Origin: Desulfoluna limicola
Lineage (GTDB): Bacteria; Desulfobacterota; Desulfobacteria; Desulfobacterales; Desulfolunaceae
Direction: 5' to 3'
NCBI RefSeq assembly: GCF_021654575.1
Contig: NZ_AP024488.1
Coordinates: forward strand, 5,359,501 to 5,423,500
Length of the DNA: 64,000 nt
Shown: positions 54,341 through 61,419 of the stretch, one piece after another
Position numbering within the stretch: the first letter of the stretch is position 1
Layout: every line of letters begins with the position of its first letter
The notes under the pieces: generated by a model
Databases searched by the model: none
Seen by the model: the letters and a program-made list of their open reading frames with translations, nothing else
Told to the model about the DNA's origin: nothing
Translations under genes and position numbers: made by a program

Positions 54341-54940
54341 ATGAGCCACATCGATTCATTCAACCATGAACTAGTCGGTCTGTTTGGCGGATTGCCTGTG
54401 TATCATCCATTGGAAGATATAGAGGGTGATTTTGTGTGCACACCAACGCAGTTATTGATCGGGGGCGGGAGTGGCGAACATCCGGCCCTTGTCATAGAGA
54501 GCCCGTTGAAGGCGGTGGCATGGTTTCTTCATGATCAGCTCGAGTCACTTAAAAACCCTGCCTTAAGCCCGGAACGATTTCCTCTGAAAACGAAAATTGA
54601 CGAGTGGGAACCGATCATAGCTCCGTACCTGACCTCATCCCATGATGAGATTCTCTCGTTTTATGACTGGGATACGGACACATACAGCGATTTTACCGAA
54701 CTCTGCAAGTCGCCCGCCCTTCCAAACCCACTGGACGACGAGCCCCTTGAACCTTGGCTTATCCTTGGCATTGGCGAGTTTGTCTTTTTCGCCATGCCGG
54801 AGCTGGCGTCTGAGATCATGACAAAACTGGAAAACCCGTACAGCTGTTTTCATCATTCGTACCACAACAACATCATGGTGATCCCTCCAAACTTCCCTGT
54901 GTATGCCAATGGCGGAAATGCATTTAAATGTGTCCGGTAA
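54341..54940 (+). CDS. Hypothetical protein
   Basis: The 199-residue product is acidic and soluble, with CTPTQLLIGGGSGEHPALVIESPLKAVAWFLHDQLESL and a Trp-rich LEPWLILGIGEFVFFAMPELASEIM region. No family is recognised. The ATG at 54341 has AAAAGGA nine bases upstream; the frame's earlier TTG at 54278 is less likely. The GC content is higher than in the two cassettes before it, and no attC follows, so it may or may not belong to the same array. Its left side (54143-54340) is AT-rich with nothing recognised. Confidence 0.6.
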   Translation: MSHIDSFNHELVGLFGGLPVYHPLEDIEGDFVCTPTQLLIGGGSGEHPALVIESPLKAVAWFLHDQLESLKNPALSPERFPLKTKIDEWEPIIAPYLTSSHDEILSFYDWDTDTYSDFTELCKSPALPNPLDDEPLEPWLILGIGEFVFFAMPELASEIMTKLENPYSCFHHSYHNNIMVIPPNFPVYANGGNAFKCVR

Positions 54941-55086
54941 TGTCACATATCATTAGGGCAAGGGGCTGGGAAAAGCGGCGCTCGTTCCAGTACTCGTGCA
55001 CAGGTTGGAATCCTTAAATGCAGAAAGCCTATAAAAAAGCTGCTGTGATGTGACCCGAGAAACGAGGGGCAAAGCGCTTAACGTTA

Positions 55087-55257
55087 CCTCCGGTGGCCCT
55101 GCCGGGCGCCAAACTTTTGAAAGGTTTGACAAACAGGTTTGGTTTCTGGCTTCAGGTTTACACTAAAATGAATAGCGAATGTGATTTGCCCCGAGGCACG
55201 AGGGGCGAAGCGCATTCGCAACCTGCTTTCAAGGTGGCACACCTTGCCGCCGGAGGC
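55087..55257 (+). repeat. Composite A-C interspersed element (171 bp)
   Basis: CCTCCGGTGGCCCTGCCGGG, AAACTTTTGAAAGGTTTGACAAACAGG in two parts, then GCGAATGTGATTTGCCCC, GCGCATTCGCAACC, CAAGGTGGCACACCTTG and CCGCCGGAGGC. A partial type C core also lies at about 55045-55080. Confidence 0.87.
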
Positions 55258-55399
55258 ATGTTTTTCCGAACTTTAACCATAGAAGGCATCGCTTTTTGTA
55301 TGGTTTGTTTTTGCGCCGGCCCTTGGCCTGACAATCATGAGTTTTTTTGGAGCCGTTGAGTCTTGCGTTGGCTCTACTACAAACAGAATCGAGAGCTTT

Positions 55400-55933
55400 A
55401 TGATCATTGGTAAAAAGATTAAAATTCGCACAATACTGGAGCAGGACCTTTCAACCTTGGCCCTGTTGTTGAATGACATCGAAAGTGCAGGGTCATTTCT
55501 CCCCAATGCCATGGTGTCAGAGGTTGGTTTAAAAAAAGAGTTTCACGAAAGTGGTTTCCTTTCAGACTCCTTTTCAAGGTTCTTGATTACGGATCACTCT
55601 GACCACATCGTCGGCACAATCTGGATGTTCAAATCAATCCCGTACTTTGATGCATTTGAAGTCGGGTACCATATCTTCAATCAGGACAATCGGGGCAATG
55701 GTCTGGCAACGGAAGCATTGACACTTTTTACCAGCTATCTCTTTGATGCCAAGCAGATCAATCGTGTGGAGCTTCGTATTGCAACTGAAAATCCTGCCTC
55801 AGAAAAGGTCGCCCGAAAAGTGGGTTTTGTTCATGAGGGCACACACCGGGAAGCGGCTTTTACCAAAGGTAAGATGCACGATATGCAGACATTTTCAGTT
55901 CTGCGTCGAGAATGGCAGCCGATAAATGGCTAA
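55400..55933 (+). CDS. GNAT N-acetyltransferase, RimJ/RimL-like
   Basis: The 177-residue protein has the RimJ/RimL acetyltransferase pattern: KKIKIRTILEQDLSTLALLLND at the start, HIVGTIWMFKSIPYFDAFEVGYHIFNQDNRGNGLATEALTLFTSYLFDAKQINRVELRIATENPASEKVARKVGFVHEGTHREA. The NRGNGLATEA segment binds acetyl-CoA. Members acetylate ribosomal proteins, antibiotics or amino acids. I start at the ATG at 55400 (GAGAG upstream), where similarity begins. Confidence 0.88.
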   Translation: MIIGKKIKIRTILEQDLSTLALLLNDIESAGSFLPNAMVSEVGLKKEFHESGFLSDSFSRFLITDHSDHIVGTIWMFKSIPYFDAFEVGYHIFNQDNRGNGLATEALTLFTSYLFDAKQINRVELRIATENPASEKVARKVGFVHEGTHREAAFTKGKMHDMQTFSVLRREWQPING

Positions 55934-56034
55934 ACCAGCCGAGGGCTGGTCCTGCCTGTTGAAGAAGCGAGCGCATGACAGAGGCATCGCTTAAACGTGG
56001 ATTATGAACCAATTTTGAACGAACTCAATTTTAA

Positions 56035-56119
56035 AGGCGGATGTGATTTGCCCCGAAGAACGAGGGGCAAAGCGCATCCGCAACCGGCTTTCAAGGTGGC
56101 ACACCTTGCCGCCGGAGGC
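56035..56119 (+). repeat. Interspersed repeat, type C
   Basis: GGCGGATGTGATTTGCCCC, GAAGAACGAGGGGCAAAGCG, CATCCGCAACCGGCTTTC, AAGGTGGCACACCTTGCC and GCCGGAGGC. It ends 39 bp before the next start codon. Confidence 0.85.
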
Positions 56120-56157
56120 ATTTTTTTTATACTTTCGCCTTGAAAAGGAGTGAGATC

Positions 56158-56616
56158 ATGGGGTCTTACAGGAAGCTGTTGGGTTTTACAGGGGGGGTGA
56201 CCCTTGCCTTTGCGGTGTTTCAGGCGGTGATTGTTTTTTCACCGTCGTTGAGCCTCTATTTTGGTGCGCCAGAATCCCTGGTTGCCAATATGGTTGCCCT
56301 TGTTCTGGTGGGCTTTGGTGTGGCGGGCATCCTGACGGTGTTCGGATTGTATGCCTTGTCAGGGGGCGGGTATATTCGGGCATTGCCGTGGGTAAAGCCC
56401 ATGCTTGTCATCATCAGCGCCGTCTATACCCTGAGGGGCCTCCTTTTGATTCCGGAAATCCTTGTTGTGATGGGCCTTCTTCAAAGCGCCATTCCTATTG
56501 CCCCGCGATTTGTCGTTTTATCCCTGGGGTCGCTTCTGATGGGGTTTGTCTGCATCGCGGGGACCCGGTCCGGGTGGCATTCGTTGCCATCAAATGGCAA
56601 TGATCTCGCCCAATAA
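56158..56616 (+). CDS. Four-helix membrane protein of unknown function
   Basis: The 152-residue protein has four hydrophobic segments (about 7-30, 43-65, 80-101 and 115-135) with short loops, and a soluble tail GWHSLPSNGNDLAQ. It resembles small DoxX-like or DUF4345-type membrane proteins in outline only. AAAGGAG lies nine bases before the ATG at 56158. No neighbour suggests its role. Confidence 0.65.
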   Translation: MGSYRKLLGFTGGVTLAFAVFQAVIVFSPSLSLYFGAPESLVANMVALVLVGFGVAGILTVFGLYALSGGGYIRALPWVKPMLVIISAVYTLRGLLLIPEILVVMGLLQSAIPIAPRFVVLSLGSLLMGFVCIAGTRSGWHSLPSNGNDLAQ

Positions 56617-56796
56617 TCGGTGTGGGATGAAACGGGTACTCACAAGGGGTACCCCCACACGGTGACGGTATGCACACATGGATCCCCGGTCACTCGATAT
56701 TCCAAGAGAGTTGAGCAGCACCTTGCAACGCCCGTTCAACAGACACGGTTTGTCGATCAGCCGGGGAAGACGGTATAAGAAACACCCATGACACCT

Positions 56797-56898
56797 CACG
56801 GGCGAAGCCCGTCAGTAAATGTGAAGAACCCGAGGAACGAGGGTTCAGAGCATTTGCGAGACTGGGGTGCAGGGGCTTAGCCCTTGCCCGCCGGAGGC
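56797..56898 (+). repeat. Interspersed repeat, type B
   Basis: CACGGGCGAAGCCCGT, AAATGTGAAGAACCCGAGG, AACGAGGGTTCAGAGCATTT, GGGGCTTAGCCC and CCGCCGGAGGC. It ends 38 bp before the VOC gene. Confidence 0.85.
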
Positions 56899-56936
56899 AT
56901 GGCTTTGACGAATTTTGACCACAGGAATTTCACGTT

Positions 56937-57365
56937 ATGGAACAACGAATGAGTGTGGTGACGCTCGGCGTCACCGACTTGGATCGCTCGCAGCGGTTTT
57001 ACGAGGACGGTCTGGGGTGGACGTTGAGTTCTGCCCAGGAGCAGATCCGGTTTTTTCAGCTCAATGGGTTGATCTTTGCCCTTTATCCTCTGGATGCGTT
57101 GGCAGAAGACGCGCAGGTTCCCAATGAACGGGCAGGGTTTTCCGGTATGACCCTTGCCTATTGCGCCCGAAGCAAAGAAGAGGTGGATGCCACCTTGGAG
57201 CAGGCAAAGGGGGCTGGGGCTCACATCGCCAAACCCGCACAGGAGGTGTTCTGGGGCGGGTATTCCGGGTATTTTGCCGACCCGGACGGACACCTTTGGG
57301 AAGTGGCATACAACCCGTTCTGGAAGATAGATGAGACGGGCAATGTTTACCTGGATGCACCTTAA
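56937..57365 (+). CDS. VOC-family (glyoxalase/bleomycin-resistance fold) protein
   Basis: The 142-residue protein has two beta-alpha-beta-beta-beta units of the vicinal oxygen chelate fold: MSVVTLGVTDLDRSQRFYEDGLGWTL and, in the second half, GYSGYFADPDGHLWEVAYNPFW, where the glutamate of LWEVAYN is the usual metal ligand. Family members include glyoxalase I, dioxygenases and antibiotic-binding proteins; the reaction is unknown. ATG at 56937, GGAA upstream. Confidence 0.88.
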   Translation: MEQRMSVVTLGVTDLDRSQRFYEDGLGWTLSSAQEQIRFFQLNGLIFALYPLDALAEDAQVPNERAGFSGMTLAYCARSKEEVDATLEQAKGAGAHIAKPAQEVFWGGYSGYFADPDGHLWEVAYNPFWKIDETGNVYLDAP

Positions 57366-57400
57366 GAGCGCATGCAAAAAAATGCGTACAAAAAAAGTAT

Positions 57401-57724
57401 GCCTCCGGCGGCCCTGCCGGGGGCCAAACTTTTGAAAAGTTTGACAAACAGGTTTTGAGGGCCGTGTCGATTGCATCACCGATGTTCGCAACCCATACTG
57501 CTTGGGCTCAACCGGAAAGTTTTTGCGGAGCTTTTTTCAAAAAGCGACCCGCCGGAGGCATAGCTGAATGGTTACGGTTGGGTTTGACAAACAGGCTTTG
57601 ATTGGTTTCATGAAAATCTACGCGAAAGCTCTTACCCCGAGGAACGAGGGGTGAGAGCTTTCGCAACCTGGGGTCCAGGGGTGGCGAAGCCACTTTGGCT
57701 AAAAATCCCCTGGCCGCCGGAGGC
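57401..57724. repeat. TIR-bounded intergenic element that supplies the rsuA ribosome site
   Basis: GCCTCCGGCGG at the left, with AAACTTTTGAAAAGTTTGACAAACAGG, and on the right CCCCGAGGAACGAGGGG, GGGGTCCAGGGG, TGGCCGCCGGAGGC. The final GGAGG (57719-57723) lies ten bases before the rsuA start codon and is the only Shine-Dalgarno sequence there. Confidence 0.88.
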
Positions 57725-57733
57725 TGTACTGTT

Positions 57734-58435
57734 ATGCGTCTTGATAGATTTATCTGCAAGAGTACCGAATTAACGAGGGCTGAAGCGGCCCGGGTGATTC
57801 ATGCCGGGGAGGTGATCGTTAATGATCGCGTCATAACAGATGAAGCGGTTCAGGTTCATGAGAACAACACGATCGTTCTGAACGGTCAGAGGCTTAAAGC
57901 TCGCAGCTTCCGTTACATCGTGATGCACAAACCGCCTGGTACCATTTGTTCAAATGTAGACGAAGCATACCCTTCGTTATTCAGTTGTACAGACATCGAT
58001 AACGCCTCAGAGCTTCACATCGCCGGCCGTTTGGATGCAGACACAACGGGGTTGGTCTTGATCACGGATGACGGGCGCTGGTCGTTTGATATCATCTCCC
58101 CTAACAAGCGATGTGAAAAAGTGTACCGTGTTGGGTTGCGTGACGCTGTTACTGAGGATGTGGCGTTGAAATTTGAAACGGGTGTTCAGTTGCAGGGGGA
58201 GGCTCGGCTGACGTTACCGGCCAGGTTGGATGTTATCAGGCCCAAAGAGGTGCTTTTAACGATAACCGAAGGTAAGTTTCACCAGGTGAAGCGTATGTTT
58301 GCTGCTGTGGGGAACCGGGTTGTCTCCTTGCACCGGGAGAAAATTGGAGAGGTCAGCCTGGATATTGACGTTGGGCAATGGCGTTATTTAACGGCCGATG
58401 AGGTGACTTCATTTTCAGCGGGAGAGGGGGCTTGA
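57734..58435 (+). CDS. rsuA: 16S rRNA pseudouridine synthase RsuA
   Basis: The 233-residue protein has an S4 RNA-binding domain (MRLDRFICKSTELTRAEAARVIHAGEVIVNDRVITDEA) and the RsuA/RluB catalytic domain with the aspartate in GRLDADTTGLVLITDDG and YVGL-like KVYRVGLRD. FHQVKRMFAAVGNRVVSLHREKIG ends the core. It converts U516 of 16S rRNA to pseudouridine, or acts on a nearby small-subunit site. The ATG at 57734 is preceded by GGAGG from a repeat element. The next gene starts inside its stop codon (TGATG). Confidence 0.92.
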   Translation: MRLDRFICKSTELTRAEAARVIHAGEVIVNDRVITDEAVQVHENNTIVLNGQRLKARSFRYIVMHKPPGTICSNVDEAYPSLFSCTDIDNASELHIAGRLDADTTGLVLITDDGRWSFDIISPNKRCEKVYRVGLRDAVTEDVALKFETGVQLQGEARLTLPARLDVIRPKEVLLTITEGKFHQVKRMFAAVGNRVVSLHREKIGEVSLDIDVGQWRYLTADEVTSFSAGEGA

Positions 58436-58833
58436 TGAAGAAATTTCTCTTAACGGTGATTTCGTTTTTCGTTCTTTCAGGCGTGGCCATGGCCGAAGAC
58501 GTTTTATCCGTGGATCGAGCGGTGTCCGGCGATGTTGAGACCTTTTTTGAAAACGAAGGGGACATTGAGCCGGAGCGCAGTGATTTCGAGGTGGTGAACT
58601 ACGTCTTGATGAGCAGCGAGGAAGGGGCTCGGTGGGCTGTGGTCACCTTGAAAAATACATCGACGGGCTCCCGTATTTTTCAACAGAACCAGCTCATGGC
58701 CCTGTTTGCAAACGGGGAGCGGTATTCCCCCTTGAAGCACAGCCGGACCCTTAAAAGCATGGAAACCGTGACCTTTTCCGTCTCATTCGGAAAGAGCCGG
58801 TTTCCGATACTGGAAGTTTACACGCGAAATTAA
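58435..58833 (+). CDS. Small secreted protein of unknown function
   Basis: The 132-residue precursor has a signal peptide MKKFLLTVISFFVLSGVAMA and a mature part with repeated beta-strand character: VVNYVLMSSEEGARWAVVTLKNTSTGSRIFQQNQLMALFANGERYSPLKHSRTLKSMETVTFSVSFGKS. This resembles the small immunoglobulin-like or DUF4352-type exported domains, but I cannot assign it. Its start overlaps the rsuA stop by one base, so both are translated from one mRNA. Confidence 0.7.
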   Translation: MKKFLLTVISFFVLSGVAMAEDVLSVDRAVSGDVETFFENEGDIEPERSDFEVVNYVLMSSEEGARWAVVTLKNTSTGSRIFQQNQLMALFANGERYSPLKHSRTLKSMETVTFSVSFGKSRFPILEVYTRN

Positions 58834-58863
58834 TCGGATTGCTCAACTATTCGGATGATTGTT

Positions 58864-58970
58864 GCCTCCGGCGGCCAGGTGGGGGCACCTGGAAACCTTA
58901 TGGCGAATGCGTGAAAGGCGCTGTGATGCTCTCGTTTTCAGGGCATTCGCGCCGAGGGTGATGTATTGCA
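58864..58970 (+). repeat. Interspersed repeat, type D
   Basis: GCCTCCGGCGGCCAGGTGG, GGGCACCTGGAAACC, TTATGGCGAATGCG and GGGCATTCGCGCCGAGGGTGATG. The AGGTGGGGGCACCT arm and GCGAATGCG/GCATTCGC arm match the 182-bp tandem array at 386. Confidence 0.85.
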
Positions 58971-59031
58971 ACCGTTATTGAGAATAGGCCTGTTTCATGC
59001 TTTGCGTAACGACAGTTTCTTCATTTCGTCT

Positions 59032-59203
59032 TCTCCGGCGGCCGTGCCAGGAGCCAAGCTTTTTGAAACGTTTGACAAACAGGTCTTAGTAAATAATTCC
59101 GGGTTCACATCCAGCGAAAGGCGGATATGCTTTGACCCGAGGAACGGGGGGCAAAGCACGTTCACAACCAGCTTTCAAGGTGGCACACCTTGCCGCCGGA
59201 GGC
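59032..59203 (+). repeat. Composite A-C interspersed element (172 bp)
   Basis: CTCCGGCGGCCGTGCCAGG, TTTGACAAACAGG, GATATGCTTTGACCCGAGG, CAAGGTGGCACACCTTG, CCGCCGGAGGC. Confidence 0.86.
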
Positions 59204-59231
59204 CGTTTTTCAGGTGCTGAATCGGTACAAA

Positions 59232-59268
59232 AAATGCGCGTTGACCCTTTTCAGGTCAACGCGCATTT
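59232..59268 (-). terminator. Strong terminator for the minus-strand hydrolase gene
   Basis: A 15-bp perfect stem: AAATGCGCGTTGACC with GGTCAACGCGCATTT. Read on the minus strand it is followed by TTTTTT, so it ends the transcript coming from the hydrolase gene at 60054; on the plus strand the T-run is weaker. Confidence 0.85.
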
Positions 59269-59358
59269 GTGTTTAGAACGCCTGTCTTTGGCGGAACGCT
59301 ACCACAATCAAAGAAAAGAGTGACAGCGCTCAGAAAACCATTGATCTTTGGAAGGCCG

Positions 59359-59437
59359 ATGCGATTTGACCCGAGGAACGAGGGGCAAAGCGCATCGGCA
59401 ATCAGCTTTCAAGGTGGCTCACCTTGCCGCCGGAGGC
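59359..59437 (+). repeat. Interspersed repeat, type C
   Basis: CGATGCGATTTGACCCGAGG, AACGAGGGGCAAAGCGCATC, AAGGTGGCTCACCTTGCC, GCCGGAGGC; next to the stop codon of the hydrolase gene. Confidence 0.86.
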
Positions 59438-59463
59438 GCGTTTTTTGCTCTTGCTGTCTTTGG

Positions 59464-60054
59464 CTACAGCTTTTCCAGGAACCGGACCAGGTGGCGGTGG
59501 AAGGTTTCGGTCTGGTTGATGTAGGTTGGGTGGCCTCCGCCGGGGAGGATCACCACGTGGCTGTCGGCCAGGACGCTGTCTAAGACGTGGGCGTTCTCTT
59601 CGGGGACGATGGGGTCGTCATCGCCCCAGATGATGAGGAAGGGCAGGGATGTTCCTTTGAGGGCGCCGGCGTTTTCGGGGATGCCCAGGGGAGCCGGGGC
59701 CACGAAGCCGGAAAAGTCCGAGGGGTGTTCGGAGACCACGGGCAGGGCGTAGGTGCCGGAGAATGAGGGGGCCACGATGACGGGTTTTTCGACGCCCAGG
59801 GCTTCGATGATCAGGGGAAGCACGTCTTCTATTGCGATGTCGTCGGCTCTCGGGGACTGGCCGTAGCCGGGCAGATCCACTGCGATGGCGTCGAAGCCTT
59901 TGTCGGCGAGCAGGTCAAGGGTGCCCAGCTCTTCCCAGTTGAGGGAGGAGAAGCGCATCCCGTGAAGGAAGATGACACTTTGGCCTTTTCCTTCGCCGCT
60001 TCTGCGAACAAACACGTCGGTTTCCTGAATACGAATGGTCTGGTGGTCTGGCAT
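59464..60054 (-). CDS. Alpha/beta hydrolase, ABHD14-like
   Basis: The 196-residue protein has the alpha/beta-hydrolase fold with the oxyanion loop VIFLHGMRFSSLNW, VDLPGYGQSP, the nucleophile serine in APSFSGTYALPV, the acid aspartate in WGDDDPIV and histidine in GGGHPTYINQ. The nucleophile elbow SFSGTY in place of the normal GxSxG, with LHGMRF and the short length, resembles the ABHD14A/B group (ABHD14B acts as a lysine deacetylase in animals). The activity in bacteria is not established. The gene is expressed from the minus strand and has its own terminator. Confidence 0.88.
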   Translation of the reverse strand: MPDHQTIRIQETDVFVRRSGEGKGQSVIFLHGMRFSSLNWEELGTLDLLADKGFDAIAVDLPGYGQSPRADDIAIEDVLPLIIEALGVEKPVIVAPSFSGTYALPVVSEHPSDFSGFVAPAPLGIPENAGALKGTSLPFLIIWGDDDPIVPEENAHVLDSVLADSHVVILPGGGHPTYINQTETFHRHLVRFLEKL

Positions 60055-60444
60055 GGGTCACATCTCCTCATGGGTCTAATTTTTTAAAATCGGGTGTGTC
60101 CGGGAGGTGTTGCGTTGATGATCCTGGTTGCTGGTATATCAGATATCAGAAAGTTATGAAAGCACGCAATGGTCTCCCGTGTGTGATGCCACGTCTGAGG
60201 GCTTTTAACTGGGACGACAAGGGAATCTCTCCGGTAAAGGGAGTCAAGCCGTGGTGGCTTGAAATTTATGGGGATTCGGTGTGTGGGCCATCTCATCATC
60301 TCATGGGCGCATCACTGGTTCTTCATGGTTCAGGAAACCACGAAATCGGCTAAAAACCAAGGGGAAAAAGAGGTGCCGGTTGCATCCTTTTTGGGGGGTG
60401 GGTATATAGGAGGCGGAAGGTTATAGGCTAAACAGCTCAAAGTC
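60055..60444. other. Intergenic region between divergent genes
   Basis: The 390 bp carry open frames without family similarity; they likely include the promoter of the hydrolase gene. No repeat until 60445. Confidence 0.4.
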
Positions 60445-60793
60445 GCCTCCGGCGGCCCTGCCGGGGGCCAAACTTTTGAAAAGTTTGATAAACAGGTTTT
60501 AAGGTCAATTTTGATTCATTTGAAGGCCTTGGTTTGCCAACTGTAGTCGTCTTAACGAGGAACCGGAAAGTTTTCGGGGCTCATTTCAAAAAGCGGCCTG
60601 CCGGAGGAATAGCGGAATAGTTACAAAGGCGGAAGGTAGTTAGGTGGTAGGGCATAGGTTACCTTGCTTTTTCACGGGCGCAGCCCGTCAGCGAATGTGA
60701 CGTGCCCGAGGAACGAGGGCTCGGAGCATTTGCGAACCTGGGGTGCAGGGGTGGCAAAGCGACTTAGGCTAAAACCCCCTGCCCGCCGGAGGC
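60445..60793. repeat. TIR-bounded intergenic element (A-B type, 349 bp)
   Basis: GCCTCCGGCGGCCCTGCCGG, AAACTTTTGAAAAGTTTGATAAACAGG in two parts, then ACGGGCGCAGCCCGT, CCCGAGGAACGAGGG, and CCCGCCGGAGGC. A second, degenerate end (AAAGCGGCCTGCCGGAGG) lies at 60591-60608, so the element may be two fused copies. Confidence 0.86.
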
Positions 60794-60825
60794 ACGTTTT
60801 TTTGGTTTTAAGGAGTGGAGGTCGC

Positions 60826-61419
60826 ATGGACGGTTACAGGGTTCCGGCAGGTGAGCACCGGGTGGAGGAGAAGATCAAGGGGAGTGTGTTTATCGCCACG
60901 GCACGGCGTGTGACGACCCCTGACGAAGCCCGGGCGTTCGTGGAAAGCCTGAAAAAGGAGTTCCGTGACGCCACCCACAACTGCCATGCCTTTGTGGCGG
61001 GGCCTCCGGGGTCGGCCGCCTCGGGCATGGGGGATGACGGCGAGCCGCGGGGCACGGCCGGGCCGCCCATGCATCAGGTGCTGACCCATTGCGGGATCGG
61101 CGAGATCGCCGTGGTGGTGACCCGGTATTCCAGTGGCCAGAAGCTGGGGACCGGCGGTCTGGTTCGGGCGTACGGCGGCCTGGTGAAGCTGTGCCTGGAG
61201 AGCTTGCCCACGCGTTTTTACGCCACCTCGGAGCCTGTGCACCTGGAGATGAGCTACGAGCATTTGAACTCGGTGAGGCATGAGCTGGAAAAGCATGGGG
61301 GCGAGATTCTGCGTGAAGATTTTTCAGGGGTGGTGCGTCTGACGGTGCGGATCCCGGATGCGGAGCAAGAGTCGTTTCTGGAGCGCGTGTCCCGTCTGGC
61401 TGCGGTGGTGGAGGGGTAG
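60826..61419 (+). CDS. yigZ: YigZ/IMPACT-family protein
   Basis: The 197-residue protein has the IMPACT domain: KIKGSVFIATARRVTTPDEARAFVESLKKEFRDATHNCHAFVAG, then the glycine-rich SGMGDDGEPRGTAGPPMHQVL and VVVTRYSSGQKLGTGGLVRAYGGLVKLCLESLP. A smaller C-terminal ferredoxin-like domain (HLEMSYEHLNSVRHELEKHGGEILREDF) is the YigZ-specific end. Homologues act in translation or ribosome-stress control; the exact role is unsettled. AAGGAGTGGAGG precedes the ATG. The helicase gene starts directly after its stop codon. Confidence 0.93.
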   Translation: MDGYRVPAGEHRVEEKIKGSVFIATARRVTTPDEARAFVESLKKEFRDATHNCHAFVAGPPGSAASGMGDDGEPRGTAGPPMHQVLTHCGIGEIAVVVTRYSSGQKLGTGGLVRAYGGLVKLCLESLPTRFYATSEPVHLEMSYEHLNSVRHELEKHGGEILREDFSGVVRLTVRIPDAEQESFLERVSRLAAVVEG

